A stretch of DNA of 64,000 bases from an uncultured Acetatifactor sp. (GCA_910577665.1 CAJTOJ010000001.1:248001-312000), one strand, 5' to 3'; counted from the stretch's first letter, positions 8,183 to 16,750 are shown. The notes: generated by a model not told the origin, from the sequence alone. Numbers and translations are program-made.

Positions 8183-8228
8183 ACACAAAATATAGTACCC
8201 AATTAATCTTGCCCCCCATATATTGTGC
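8183..8228 (-). promoter_or_regulatory. Tandem NrdR operator upstream of nrdD
   Basis: Two near-palindromic 16-mers resemble the NrdR box ACACWATATATWGTGT: ACACAAAATATAGTAC at 8183-8198 (13 of 16 match) and CCCCCATATATTGTGC at 8213-8228 (12 of 16). Their starts are 30 bp apart, about three helical turns, as is usual for paired NrdR boxes. They lie just upstream of nrdD. NrdR represses ribonucleotide reductase genes in response to ATP/dATP; the nrdR gene itself is not in the window. Confidence 0.65.
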
Positions 8229-8284
8229 AAGTATCTACTAGTATAAATACAAAACACATTCTTTGTCAATATGCCTATATACAC

Positions 8285-8327
8285 AAAAAGGCCGCCGAAA
8301 TTTCTATGAAATTTCGGCGGCTTTTTT
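8285..8327. terminator. Strong bidirectional terminator
   Basis: A perfect 14-bp stem, GCCGCCGAAATTTC (8291-8304) with its complement at 8308-8321 and a 3-nt loop, is flanked by five A on the left and six T on the right, so it can end transcripts from either side. In use it should end the minus-strand WYL/HAD unit, whose last stop is at 8347, and insulate nrdD. Confidence 0.88.
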
Positions 8328-8346
8328 CAGGAACCCAGGATCCGTT

Positions 8347-9348
8347 TCATTCCGTTGTGTTCTCTCCCATGGCATCCACAATACCCACAAGCCATTGCCG
8401 GTATCTCTCCTGCACCCTGGCAGGCCCTATGATCCTGGCCTCCCTGCCGATTCCTGCCAGCCAGCCAAAAAACTGGCCACTGATGATTATCCTGGCCCTG
8501 ACCCGGAACCTGCCCTCCTCCACGGGCCGGATCTCCACCTCCCTGCCAAAACGGTCGATTACAACTCCCACCAAACGGTTGGGAAACAGCAATGTCACCA
8601 TCTCTTCCTCCCCGCCGAACATACCAAATGTCTGGTTGGCATATACAGCAGGATCTGTCCCGGCCAGCTGTTCCATGCCTTCCCTGGCCTCAGATAGTAC
8701 CGTCACCTGCCCCATCTTGTCCACCCGGTAGTGTTTGATCATCTGGTCCGCGCTGTCATAAGCCGCCAGATAATAGTTCTCCTCCCGCCAGATCAGTGCC
8801 CAGGGACTCACCTGTCTCTTGCCTCCCAGCCTGGGCAGCAATTCCTTTTTCAGATTCCAGTCCAGATACTGGAATCCGATCTGATGGTTCTCCTGGATGG
8901 CCCTGTGGATACAATCTATGCTATAATAGATACTTTCGTTCTCTGTCTTGATACGTCCTGCCACATACACCTGCCTCTGGAGTTTGCCAGCGTCATACCT
9001 GCCTGCCAGCAGCTCCAGCTTGCGGATCAGGCTTCTGGATTTCCTGGTGGTGATAAAGCGGGAAGACTGTACTGCATCCACCAGCAGCTTTAACTCTGGC
9101 AGCTCAAACTCCCGTCCTGCCAGATAGTAGCCCCCTCCCAGCCTGCTGTGCACCTGTACGATGTCACATCCGAATTCCTGAAGTTTCTCTATATCGTCAT
9201 AGATGGTTTTGCGCTGGGAAGGAATGTCATTGGATGCAAGGTAAGAGATAATCTCCGCCGTACTCACAGGATGGTTCTCATCGGAATTCTCCTGCAGGTA
9301 TTTCCATATGTACAATATCTTCAGCTTCTGCCCCATTGATTTTGCCAT
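8347..9348 (-). CDS. WYL-domain transcriptional regulator
   Basis: 333 residues. The N-terminus (about 5-65) is a DeoR-type winged helix (STAEIISYLASNDIPSQRKT, IYDDIEKLQEFGCDIV), followed by the glycine-rich linker LGGGYYLAGREFELPELKLL. Residues of about 140-235 form a WYL domain (ENHQIGFQYLDW, SPWALIWREENYYLAAYD), then a C-terminal WCX-like region. Such proteins bind DNA and sense ligands, often nucleic acid or nucleotides; the ligand is unknown. It lies 11 bp behind the HAD hydrolase gene and likely shares its transcript, with a strong terminator after it. Confidence 0.87.
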   Translation of the reverse strand: MAKSMGQKLKILYIWKYLQENSDENHPVSTAEIISYLASNDIPSQRKTIYDDIEKLQEFGCDIVQVHSRLGGGYYLAGREFELPELKLLVDAVQSSRFITTRKSRSLIRKLELLAGRYDAGKLQRQVYVAGRIKTENESIYYSIDCIHRAIQENHQIGFQYLDWNLKKELLPRLGGKRQVSPWALIWREENYYLAAYDSADQMIKHYRVDKMGQVTVLSEAREGMEQLAGTDPAVYANQTFGMFGGEEEMVTLLFPNRLVGVVIDRFGREVEIRPVEEGRFRVRARIIISGQFFGWLAGIGREARIIGPARVQERYRQWLVGIVDAMGENTTE

Positions 9349-9359
9349 ATCCGGATCCT

Positions 9360-10061
9360 CTACCTGTCTTCTCCGGACAGTATCCCCAGAATCTCATGCA
9401 GGTCACTGATCTCATAATCCGGCTGATACGGCGTATCATTGACAGTCCCTTCCTTCCTGTACCAACAGGTGGACAGACCTGCCTGCAGACCTCCTTTGAT
9501 ATCACTGGATAAGGAATCCCCCACTACAAGGATCCTTCCAGGATCTTTCTCTTCAATCTGCTCCAGACAACACGCAAAAAAAGCCGGCTGGGGCTTCGGG
9601 GCACCGATTTCCTCCGACACAAAGATTCCATCCATCAAGTCTGCCAGTCCTGACAATTGCAGCTTCCTCCTCTGGGAAGAAGACACACCATTGGTAATCA
9701 CATACTGGGACACCATTCCCTGCAAGGCCTTACATATTCCCAGGGAATCATCCAGGTATGCATAGATATTTCCCAGTCCCTCCTGGTACTCCCGGAGGAA
9801 CTGTTCCAGATTGATGTCCTCATAACCGTATTCCCGGAAAAACTGTTCAAACCGTCCGGTAAGCAGCTGGCCTTTGGTAATCTCCCCCAGTTCCAGCCGC
9901 TTCCAGAAAACTTCATTGATCTGGGAATAACGCTCCAGCTGGGCCGCTGTGATCTTGCGCCCAACAGAGCGGAAGCACTTTTCCAGAGACTGCTTCTGGG
10001 AGTATGCAAAATCAAGCAGGGTGCCATCCACATCCCACAATATGGTGCTGAACCGATTCAT
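9360..10061 (-). CDS. HAD hydrolase, YjjG-type noncanonical pyrimidine nucleotidase
   Basis: 233 residues. HAD motif I is WDVDGTLLDF with the nucleophile and acid/base aspartates, motif II is ITNGVSSSQRRKLQ, motif III the lysine in GAPKPQPAFF, and motif IV VGDSLSSDIKGG. The SSSQRRK segment, spacing and length fit the YjjG/YfnB group, which dephosphorylates noncanonical or excess pyrimidine nucleoside monophosphates. The start at 10061 follows GGGGGAGG at good spacing; upstream extension lacks similarity. It is followed by the WYL regulator. Confidence 0.85.
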   Translation of the reverse strand: MNRFSTILWDVDGTLLDFAYSQKQSLEKCFRSVGRKITAAQLERYSQINEVFWKRLELGEITKGQLLTGRFEQFFREYGYEDINLEQFLREYQEGLGNIYAYLDDSLGICKALQGMVSQYVITNGVSSSQRRKLQLSGLADLMDGIFVSEEIGAPKPQPAFFACCLEQIEEKDPGRILVVGDSLSSDIKGGLQAGLSTCWYRKEGTVNDTPYQPDYEISDLHEILGILSGEDR

Positions 10062-10167
10062 ACTGCCTCCCCCTGCCCTACCGGCATTCTCTTTCCGGAC
10101 AGCCACCGTCTACCCGCTGATTCCGTGCCGCGGTCAGTCTGCCCGTCTTTTCTGCCATCCAGGCCGG

Positions 10168-10332
10168 TCAGCCATTCACGGAATCTACAGCTTCTTCTCC
10201 TACGGCCTTTGCATTCTTTTTCTTTGCCAGTGTGAGTCCGATGGCGATCGCCGCCCCGCCCACCACTGCAATCACAAGCAGCAGCATAATATACGACAAA
10301 AACGAATTCAAAAAGCTGATTAAATTCTCCAT
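10168..10332 (-). CDS. Small single-pass membrane protein (54 residues)
   Basis: An unlisted short gene: ATG at 10332 behind an excellent site (GGGAGGT, six bases), ending in TGA at 10168. The product begins MENLISFLNSFLSYIMLLL, has one membrane helix (about 12-35, ending GGAAIAIGLTLA) and a charged tail (KKKNAKAVGEE). Similar short one-helix proteins of unknown role are common in Lachnospiraceae genomes. A longer frame on the same strand over this spot is basic and low-complexity and looks like a shadow. It sits between the MutS-like and HAD genes. Function unknown. Confidence 0.7.
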   Translation of the reverse strand: MENLISFLNSFLSYIMLLLVIAVVGGAAIAIGLTLAKKKNAKAVGEEAVDSVNG

Positions 10333-10441
10333 AGCGATACCTCCCTGCCCGCTTCAACGGGTATACCAGTCCATGCAGATATTTCCTGCCGCTGGCATTC
10401 TTCCTTCTATTCTGGATCTTCACGGAACAGATGCTTCCTGT

Positions 10442-12262
10442 CTATGAATGGATCCGGCCTGGATCCCTGTCTATATCTTCTCTAAGATGGATCCGGCCTT
10501 CTGCCCTATGGGCAGCTTCAGACGATTGGTTCTCTCTGCTCCTGTCTCTTAGTATACCGTTACATGCCGCTTCCGTCAAGCCCACTTCCCATTTTCCCGT
10601 AGACACAAAATGCTCTGCCTGGGCGGTTGCCTTCTCTATGATGGCCGGTTCATATCCCATCAGCTCCAGCAGGCGTATGGCGTTGCGTGTGGTGGCACGC
10701 CCTGGAAGAAGTCTGTAGTTAAAATGGATATCTCCCTCTGAAACCTCTTCCTCAAAATGGTAATTGGTGAACTGCCCGTTCAGCAGTTCTGTCAGTTCAA
10801 TGTCGTGGGTGGCAGCAAAACACAGGATTCCTGCCCCTGCCAGGGACTTTAAGATCTGGGTGGAAGCAGCGATCCGTTCCACCGTGTTGGTTCCCCGCAG
10901 AACCTCATCTACGAAACAGAGCACCGGCCTGGAAACATCTCCTCCGCTGTCCAGGATACGTTTTAAGGATTTGATCTCCACAATATAATAGCTCTCCCCG
11001 CTTTCCAGGTCATCCCGCAGGGCCATGGAAGAATAGATCCTGAAAGTGGTTCCCCGGTAGCTGCCTGCCGTACATGTATGGATTGTCTGGGCCAGCACGG
11101 CATTCAGGGCCACCGTCTTCAGAAATGTGGATTTCCCGGAAGCATTGGAGCCTGTCAGCAGCACTCCCTTCTCGGCGGCCACACTGTTTTTCACTGCATG
11201 TTCCAGAAGGGGATGGTAAGCATCCTGCAGGTATACTTCCTGCCTGTCCGTAAAACAAGGGATACAGTATCCGTCTTTCAAGGATTCCCTGAAAGTCCAG
11301 ATGGCGATGGCTGTCTCCAGAAATCCCACCAGACCGATCAAGGCATCCACATCCTCCATGTGTCCCCGCAGGTGTTTCAGCATCCGGTTGAACTTGATGA
11401 TATCCACATGAAAGATCATACGGATATAATCCATGAAAACATCCAGCAGATTGCCCGATGCATTTCCCCTGCCTGGCGCCATGACCCAGAAAGAATTATG
11501 CTTCAGCGCCTTCATGCTCCTGCCACGTGTCTGCATCTCCTCCCATTCTGCTGTACACACGGATACAGGTAATCTGCGCAATGCTTCACAGGTCTCCAGA
11601 AGACGCATCACATAGGCAAAGCTGGTGATATAGGGATCTATCAGGGCCTTTTCTTTGAAATAGGTCATTATGTTCCAGATCGTCAGTGTCACCAGTCCAA
11701 TGACCGCCAGGGACAGATTCACCCAGATCAACCCGATAAGTGGCAGGTAGAGCAGGTCAGCCAGGAGACTCCGCGTATTTTTCCGTTCCCCCAAAGTATC
11801 CAGATTGTCCAGATAGTCATAGAGGGAATATTTCCCGGTATATCCCAGTCTGTGCATCTGTAACTGTACTTTTACCCGTTCCTCAGGGTGGGATCCAAAG
11901 TACCCTGCCACTTCCTCCAGATGCAAAAGCTGCGTTCCCTCCTGCCTGGGGGTCCGCAGTGTATAGTACAAATACTCCTCTCCGGATGCGGAGAGTGTAT
12001 AGTTCATTCTCTTAAAGATATGATCCATTCCCAGGTCATTCCAGGTGATGTCATCTATCTGCCCATCCTCCTGGTGTCTGGCATAAAAGCTTCCCATCTT
12101 TGCATATCGTTCTAAACTGTACTCCTTCTGGTTCAGTTTACCATATTCCTTGTAAAGAGACTGGATAAACTGCTTCTCTGCCTTCCTGGCTCTGGACACC
12201 TCCATCAGGAAGATCACCAGCACAAAGCCTGCCATGGAAAGCAAGGCTATCAGATATTCCAT
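10442..12262 (-). CDS. Membrane-anchored MutS-family ATPase
   Basis: 606 residues. The C-terminal half is a MutS-type ATPase: Walker A GSNASGKSTFLKTVALNAVL, a SYYIVEIKSLKRIL helix, Walker B VLCFVDEVLRGTNTVER and the ATHDIELTELL switch. The N-terminal half lacks the mismatch-reading domain; it starts with a hydrophobic helix (residues 1-20) and has another strongly hydrophobic stretch around 175-205 (LYLPLIGLIWVNLSLAVIGL). It is therefore not a replication mismatch-repair MutS but one of the membrane-linked MutS relatives found in Firmicutes and Bacteroidetes whose role is unknown. The last ~45 residues are charged and variable. It stands alone between a terminator and the small membrane protein gene. 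Confidence 0.82.
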   Translation of the reverse strand: MEYLIALLSMAGFVLVIFLMEVSRARKAEKQFIQSLYKEYGKLNQKEYSLERYAKMGSFYARHQEDGQIDDITWNDLGMDHIFKRMNYTLSASGEEYLYYTLRTPRQEGTQLLHLEEVAGYFGSHPEERVKVQLQMHRLGYTGKYSLYDYLDNLDTLGERKNTRSLLADLLYLPLIGLIWVNLSLAVIGLVTLTIWNIMTYFKEKALIDPYITSFAYVMRLLETCEALRRLPVSVCTAEWEEMQTRGRSMKALKHNSFWVMAPGRGNASGNLLDVFMDYIRMIFHVDIIKFNRMLKHLRGHMEDVDALIGLVGFLETAIAIWTFRESLKDGYCIPCFTDRQEVYLQDAYHPLLEHAVKNSVAAEKGVLLTGSNASGKSTFLKTVALNAVLAQTIHTCTAGSYRGTTFRIYSSMALRDDLESGESYYIVEIKSLKRILDSGGDVSRPVLCFVDEVLRGTNTVERIAASTQILKSLAGAGILCFAATHDIELTELLNGQFTNYHFEEEVSEGDIHFNYRLLPGRATTRNAIRLLELMGYEPAIIEKATAQAEHFVSTGKWEVGLTEAACNGILRDRSRENQSSEAAHRAEGRIHLREDIDRDPGRIHS

Positions 12263-12340
12263 ACCATATACTCCTCAAATCCCGGAAAGGACAATCCCTT
12301 CCTTTCCTGTATACACCTGTTCCAGGTAAAAACTTTCAGC

Positions 12341-12370
12341 CAGGGGGCGGGCTTTACGGCCCGCCCCCTG
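12341..12370 (-). terminator. GC-rich hairpin after the purine permease gene
   Basis: CAGGGGGCGGGC (12341-12352) and its exact complement at 12359-12370 form a 12-bp stem with a 6-nt loop. On the minus strand it is followed within nine bases by GTTTTTACC. It should end the permease transcript and separate it from the MutS-like gene. Confidence 0.7.
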
Positions 12371-12443
12371 TACCCGTTTTCCTTTCCGGCTTCCCCAGGG
12401 CATGGTCTGCAGTTCCACCTGCATCCCCTCCTGGTTCTATGGT

Positions 12444-13811
12444 TTATAGGAAAACATACTTCAAGATAAACAATACTGTCAACACATACATCAGCACACT
12501 GACCTTACCCTTGGCCTTGCCGGCAGCCAGATGCAGGACGGTCCAGGAGATCACACCCATGGCGATGCCTTCTGAGATACTGTACATCAAAGGCATGGAA
12601 AGAATGCACAGGAACGCGGGAATAGCTTCCAGCATATTGTCCCAGTTGATCTTGGCCACGGATGCGATCATATAGAATCCCACGATAATCAGTGCGGGAG
12701 CCGTGGCAAAGGAAGGAATGGTGAGGAACAGTGGCGAGAAGATCACGGAGAGCAAAAACAGTAATCCTGTGGTGACAGCCGTCAAACCTGTCCGGCCGCC
12801 TTCTGTCACGCCCGAAGCGCTCTCCACAAAGGTAGTGGTAGTGGAAGTACCCAGGATGGCACCTGCACTGGTGGCAATGGCATCTGCCAGCAGGGCACCC
12901 TTGATCCGGGGCAGTTTGCCATCCTTATCCAGCATGTTCGCTTTGGAAGACACACCGATCAGAGTTCCAAGGGTATCGAAAATATCCACGAACAAGAAGG
13001 CAAATACCACAACAATAAATTCTGCAATGTTTTTCAAGGCACCGAAGTCTGCTGTAAACACTTTGCCAAACGTATTGCCCAGGGCCGAGAAATCAAAGGA
13101 CACGAAAGCGGTGGGAACAACGGAATACATCCCCAGTTCCGGATTGGGCTTATAGAGCCCCACCAGTTCACATACAATGCCCAGCACCCATGTAATCAGG
13201 ATACCGAACAGGATCCCTCCCTTGACCTTCTTGATCAGCAAAAAGCCTGTTACCAGCACACCGATGATGGCCAGCAGGGCACCCATACCCACGGAATTGA
13301 AATCCGTCTTAAAGTTCTGATAGGATACTAGTGTGGAATCGCTGTTCACCACGATTTTTGCATTCTGTAGACCGATGAAAGCGATGAACAGGCCGATACC
13401 GGCACTGACTGCAGACTTCAAGGTCATGGGAATGGCGTTGAAGATGGCTTCCCTGACATTGGTCACAGACAGCACAATGAAGACCAGACCTTCCACAAAT
13501 ACTGCCATCAGTGCAATCTGCCAGGAATATCCGTAGAGCCCTACCACCGTAAAGGCAAAGTAGGCGTTGAGTCCCATTCCAGGGGCCAGTGCAAAAGGAT
13601 AGTTGGCCAGAAGCGCCATCAGTACGGTGCCTAAGAACGAGGCCAGTGCCGTTGCCAGCAGGACTGCATTTGCATCCATTCCTGATGCGGAAAGAATGCT
13701 TGGATTCACAGCAAGAATGTAGGCCATGGTCATGAATGTGGTGATACCAGCCATGACCTCTGTTTTCACATTGGTGCTGTTTTCCTTGAGCTTGAAGAAT
13801 TTCTCTAACAT
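12444..13811 (-). CDS. NCS2-family purine permease (guanine/hypoxanthine or adenine type)
   Basis: 455 residues, about 12 membrane helices. The start MLEKFFKLKENSTNVKTEVM, the AGITTFMTMAYILAVNPSIL segment, LAPGMGLNAYFAFTVVG and the late TTTTFVESASGVTEGGRTGL motif are hallmarks of the AzgA-like branch of NCS2 (PbuG, AdeP/AdeQ). It imports purine bases by proton symport. The neighbouring punA-cdd-mtaD operon, transcribed toward it, makes purine salvage the shared theme. GGAGGGAG precedes the ATG. No purine riboswitch is visible upstream; instead there is an array of palindromes. Confidence 0.9.
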   Translation of the reverse strand: MLEKFFKLKENSTNVKTEVMAGITTFMTMAYILAVNPSILSASGMDANAVLLATALASFLGTVLMALLANYPFALAPGMGLNAYFAFTVVGLYGYSWQIALMAVFVEGLVFIVLSVTNVREAIFNAIPMTLKSAVSAGIGLFIAFIGLQNAKIVVNSDSTLVSYQNFKTDFNSVGMGALLAIIGVLVTGFLLIKKVKGGILFGILITWVLGIVCELVGLYKPNPELGMYSVVPTAFVSFDFSALGNTFGKVFTADFGALKNIAEFIVVVFAFLFVDIFDTLGTLIGVSSKANMLDKDGKLPRIKGALLADAIATSAGAILGTSTTTTFVESASGVTEGGRTGLTAVTTGLLFLLSVIFSPLFLTIPSFATAPALIIVGFYMIASVAKINWDNMLEAIPAFLCILSMPLMYSISEGIAMGVISWTVLHLAAGKAKGKVSVLMYVLTVLFILKYVFL

Positions 13812-13846
13812 GTTTCTCCCTCCTATGTAGTTTGATTAGAGAATCT

Positions 13847-13954
13847 ATTATAGAAACTGTTTACAGCTTCTATAATCCAAGTTCTATTATAAAAACTGTA
13901 AAACAGTTTCTATAATCCAGGTTCTATTATAAAATGCACCATTGCATCTTATAA
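13847..13954. repeat. Three tandem AT-rich palindromes with 39-40 bp period
   Basis: Palindromes of about 30 bp at 13847-13876 and 13886-13916 share the arms ATTATAGAAACTGT and ACAGTTTCTATAAT with small changes, and each is followed by the 9-bp CCAAGTTCT or CCAGGTTCT. A third (13926-13954) keeps the ATTATAAAA outer part but has a different core (ATGCA/TGCAT). On RNA these would be three consecutive hairpins in the leader of the purine permease. They could be a palindromic repeat family, a regulator-binding array or weak terminators of the upstream operon. Confidence 0.75.
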
Positions 13955-13977
13955 CAAAGCTTAACACCTCCAGTCCC

Positions 13978-15282
13978 CTATCGGTCTCCCAGAATGCGTT
14001 TTACGATATCCCCGCATCTGCGGTAGATTGTGTCCACATCTTCCCCTACATTGTACTCCCCGTTCCGGTACAGGATCTTCCCGCCCACCATGGTCATGCA
14101 TACGTTGGATTTGCTTCCGCTGTATACCAGATTCTTTGGGATATTGTGGACAGGCTGCATATTGGGCTGATGCAGGTCAATCAGAATCATGTCTGCCAGT
14201 TTCCCCTTTGCCAGCACATCTGCTTTGGGAAGACGCATAGCTTTGGCCCCATGAACCGTAGCCATCCGCAATACCCGCATGGCATCCAGGCTGGCTGCAT
14301 CCTTCTCCCGCAGCTTGCTAAGGCCCGTCACCAGGAACATCTCCCGGAACATATCCAGACAATTGTTGGAGGCCGGGCCATCTGTACCGATGGCAACAGA
14401 GATCTTCCGCTTCTCATAGTCCGCAATAGGAGCAATTCCACTGGCCAGCTTCATATTGGAGGCCGGATTGGTAATCACATATAGCCTGCGCCTGCGGAAC
14501 ACATCCATATCCTGTGCTGTCATATGGACACAGTGGTAACCGCCACCACCGTATTCAAACATGCCCAGCGTGTCAAGGAATACCGCCGGTGTCATGCCAT
14601 ACCGCTTCCTGCACGCCTCCACTTCCTGCTCTGTCTCCGCCAGATGGGTATACACTGGCGCACGCAGTTTGTGGGATAGCTGTACTACCTTATAGAGAAG
14701 TTCCCTGGAGCAGGTGTACTCCGCGTGGAAACCCAGCTGGTAACTGATCAGGGAGTTTTTCTTATTCCATTTCTGGTACTCCTCCTCCATCTGGCTGACA
14801 GAGGAAGAAAAATTGTTCAGGCCACTGGTGAGCACACAGCGCATCCCCATATCCATACAGGCTTCCGCTATGGTATCCGGCGTCAGGTACATCTCGAAGA
14901 TAGCCGTAATGCCGGATGTGAGATATTCCAGTATTGCCAGTTTTGTCAAATCATATATGTCCTCCCCGGTTAGTTTCGCCTCCAGGGGAAACACCTTCTC
15001 GTTCAGCCACACATCCAGTGGCACATCATCTGTGTAGGAGCGCAGGAATGTCATGGCAGAGTGGGTATGTGCATTCTTAAAGCCAGGCATCAGCAGGTTG
15101 CCCTTACAGTCCAGCTCAATATCCCAGACAATTCTGGGAAAATCCTGTCCCCATTCGCTGGACAGCTCTTCCTCATCTGCCACATAGGCAATCCTGTCAT
15201 TCTTAACCCATACTTCCCCGGGAAACACATCCCTGTCCTTCTCCATGGTCAGGATCTTCGCATTGTATAATCGGATGTTCAT
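13978..15282 (-). CDS. mtaD: Amidohydrolase, MTA/SAH (adenosine-type) deaminase
   Basis: 434 residues of the amidohydrolase superfamily. Metal ligands are visible in PGFKNAHTHSAMTFLRSY, then the histidines in FHAEYTCSRELL and THLAETEQEVEAC, a later CVHMTAQDMD and the final aspartate in AIGTDGPASNNCLDMFREM. This order matches 5'-methylthioadenosine/S-adenosylhomocysteine deaminases and relatives that also accept adenosine or 5'-deoxyadenosine. Such a deaminase next to a purine nucleoside phosphorylase makes sense for salvage of adenosine-like by-products of SAM enzymes. Its start overlaps the cdd stop by four bases (ATGA). Confidence 0.85.
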   Translation of the reverse strand: MNIRLYNAKILTMEKDRDVFPGEVWVKNDRIAYVADEEELSSEWGQDFPRIVWDIELDCKGNLLMPGFKNAHTHSAMTFLRSYTDDVPLDVWLNEKVFPLEAKLTGEDIYDLTKLAILEYLTSGITAIFEMYLTPDTIAEACMDMGMRCVLTSGLNNFSSSVSQMEEEYQKWNKKNSLISYQLGFHAEYTCSRELLYKVVQLSHKLRAPVYTHLAETEQEVEACRKRYGMTPAVFLDTLGMFEYGGGGYHCVHMTAQDMDVFRRRRLYVITNPASNMKLASGIAPIADYEKRKISVAIGTDGPASNNCLDMFREMFLVTGLSKLREKDAASLDAMRVLRMATVHGAKAMRLPKADVLAKGKLADMILIDLHQPNMQPVHNIPKNLVYSGSKSNVCMTMVGGKILYRNGEYNVGEDVDTIYRRCGDIVKRILGDR

Positions 15283-15698
15283 CTGATGGATCCACCTCCA
15301 AATCCACAGGGCAGCAGCTCGTCCAGCGTATATTCCCTGTAATCTTCCTTGCTCCTTGCCACAATCACAGCCAGATCCCCCTTTGCAAACTCTCCCAGCA
15401 CCTGCCTGCAGATGCCGCAGGGATAGGAATAATCCCCGGGTGCATGTCCTTCAAGCCCTCCGGCAACGGCAATGGCCCTGAACTGACGTCTGCCCTCACT
15501 TACCGCCTTGAATATGGCTGTCCGCTCTGCGCAGTTGGTAGCCCCATAGGAAGCGTTCTCAATATTGCCTCCCTGGTAGATCTCTCCTTCCCTTGTAAGC
15601 AGGGCGGCTCCCACACAGTAATGGGAATATGGCGCATAAGCCATCTTCCTGGCTTCCAGGGCCGCCTCTATGAGTTTATCCTTCCATGCTGTATCCAT
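15279..15698 (-). CDS. cdd: Cytidine deaminase
   Basis: 139 residues, the usual size of the homotetrameric enzyme that converts cytidine and deoxycytidine to uridine and deoxyuridine. Zinc-site motifs are NCAERTAIFKAVSEG (the catalytic glutamate) and YPCGICRQVLGEF; substrate contacts FxVGAAL and GGNIENASYGATNC precede them. The start at 15698 shares one base with the punA stop (TGATG), and its stop overlaps the mtaD start, so translation is coupled on both sides. An upstream in-frame extension overlaps punA and has no similarity. Confidence 0.93.
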   Translation of the reverse strand: MDTAWKDKLIEAALEARKMAYAPYSHYCVGAALLTREGEIYQGGNIENASYGATNCAERTAIFKAVSEGRRQFRAIAVAGGLEGHAPGDYSYPCGICRQVLGEFAKGDLAVIVARSKEDYREYTLDELLPCGFGGGSIR

Positions 15699-16525
15699 CA
15701 CAACACCATTCCCTTTATCGTCTCTGTAACCAGTTTCTTGAAATGAGGTGCCGCCATATCCGCTGCCTCCTGAACCTCCTTGTGGGACAAGGGATTTCGT
15801 GTCATTCCTGCCGCCAGATTGCTGATGCAGGAAATGCCACATACCTGCATTCCACAATGGTTGGCCGTGATAGCCTCCACCACTGTACTCATGCCCACGG
15901 CATCACAGCCAAGCAGCCGCAGCATCCTAATCTCCGCAGGGGACTCAAAGGAAGGACCTGTGAGCTGGGTATATACCCCCCTCTGCAGGAATATGCCATG
16001 CTCTGTTGCTTTCCTCTGGATCAGATCCTGCAGGTCCTCGTCATATACTGTGCTCATATCCGGGAACCGGGTTCCCAGCTCTTCTATGTTCGCCCCGATC
16101 AAGGGATTGGGTGCGAATACGGAGATATGATCCCTTATAAGCATCAGATCCCCGGCATGGAAGGAGGGGTTGACACCTCCGGCGGCATTGGTGAGGAACA
16201 GGACTTGTGCCCCCATAAGTTTCATAAGCCGGATAGGCAGCACCACATCTCCCACCGGATACCCCTCATAATAGTGTACCCGGCCCTTCATGCACACCAC
16301 CGGCACCTGGCCGATGGTGCCAAAAATGAATTTCCCTGCATGACCAGGCACGGTAGATGTGGGAAATCCCTGGATATCCCCGTAGGGAAGCTCATATTCC
16401 ACCTGGATACTCTGCGCATAATCGCCCAGTCCGGATCCCAGCACAATCGCCACCTTAGGCACAAAGTCCGTCTTCTCCCTCACACAGTCCAGGCAGTGCA
16501 AGAGCTTCTCATATTCCTGGTTCAT
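15698..16525 (-). CDS. punA: Purine-nucleoside phosphorylase
   Basis: 275 residues, class II trimeric PNP. Motifs: phosphate loop VAIVLGSGLGDYAQSI, FPTSTVPGHAGKFIFG, MKGRVHYYEGYP, base-binding TNAAGGVNPSFHAGDLMLI, TGPSFESPAEIRMLR and AVGMSTVVEAITANHCGM. It cleaves guanosine or inosine to base plus ribose-1-phosphate. The start at 16525 follows GGAGGGAAGCTT; a longer frame upstream is lysine/arginine-rich and unsupported. It heads punA-cdd-mtaD. Confidence 0.94.
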   Translation of the reverse strand: MNQEYEKLLHCLDCVREKTDFVPKVAIVLGSGLGDYAQSIQVEYELPYGDIQGFPTSTVPGHAGKFIFGTIGQVPVVCMKGRVHYYEGYPVGDVVLPIRLMKLMGAQVLFLTNAAGGVNPSFHAGDLMLIRDHISVFAPNPLIGANIEELGTRFPDMSTVYDEDLQDLIQRKATEHGIFLQRGVYTQLTGPSFESPAEIRMLRLLGCDAVGMSTVVEAITANHCGMQVCGISCISNLAAGMTRNPLSHKEVQEAADMAAPHFKKLVTETIKGMVL

Positions 16526-16721
16526 AAGCTTCCCTCCTGTATTTGTCTTTTTGTCTGTTTTTCTTTTTATCTGTTTCTGTCTACGCCGCCTTTTCATGCC
16601 AGTGAATCATGTCCTGCTGTTCTCAAAATGCCATTTCCCAAAACCACGACCCGGTCCTGTCCGGACGGCCTGTAAACTATAATTTCTATTATATAGAAAG
16701 ACTGCCGAAAAAGCAATTCAT

Positions 16722-16750
16722 TTGTGTTCATCCACAGAATATGTTATACT
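16722..16750 (+). promoter_or_regulatory. Sigma-A promoter with a duplicated -10 region
   Basis: TTGTGT (16722-16727), a 17-bp spacer and TATACT (16745-16750) precede the plus-strand membrane protein gene. The 15-mer AGAATATGTTATACT that includes the -10 is repeated exactly 18 bp further on (16754-16768). AAAGGAGA lies just before the ATG at 16796. Confidence 0.62.

Noticed and set aside
10058..10423. 121-codon minus-strand frame
   Set aside because: Highly basic, low complexity, overlaps two better-supported genes; the real gene there is the 54-residue membrane protein in another frame.
13847..13954. CRISPR array
   Set aside because: Units are palindromes with a constant 9-bp spacer, only three copies, and no cas genes nearby.
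13812..13977. Purine riboswitch upstream of the permease
   Set aside because: The conserved loop-loop core sequences and the TATA/CCGTA-type junction bases are not present on the minus strand.
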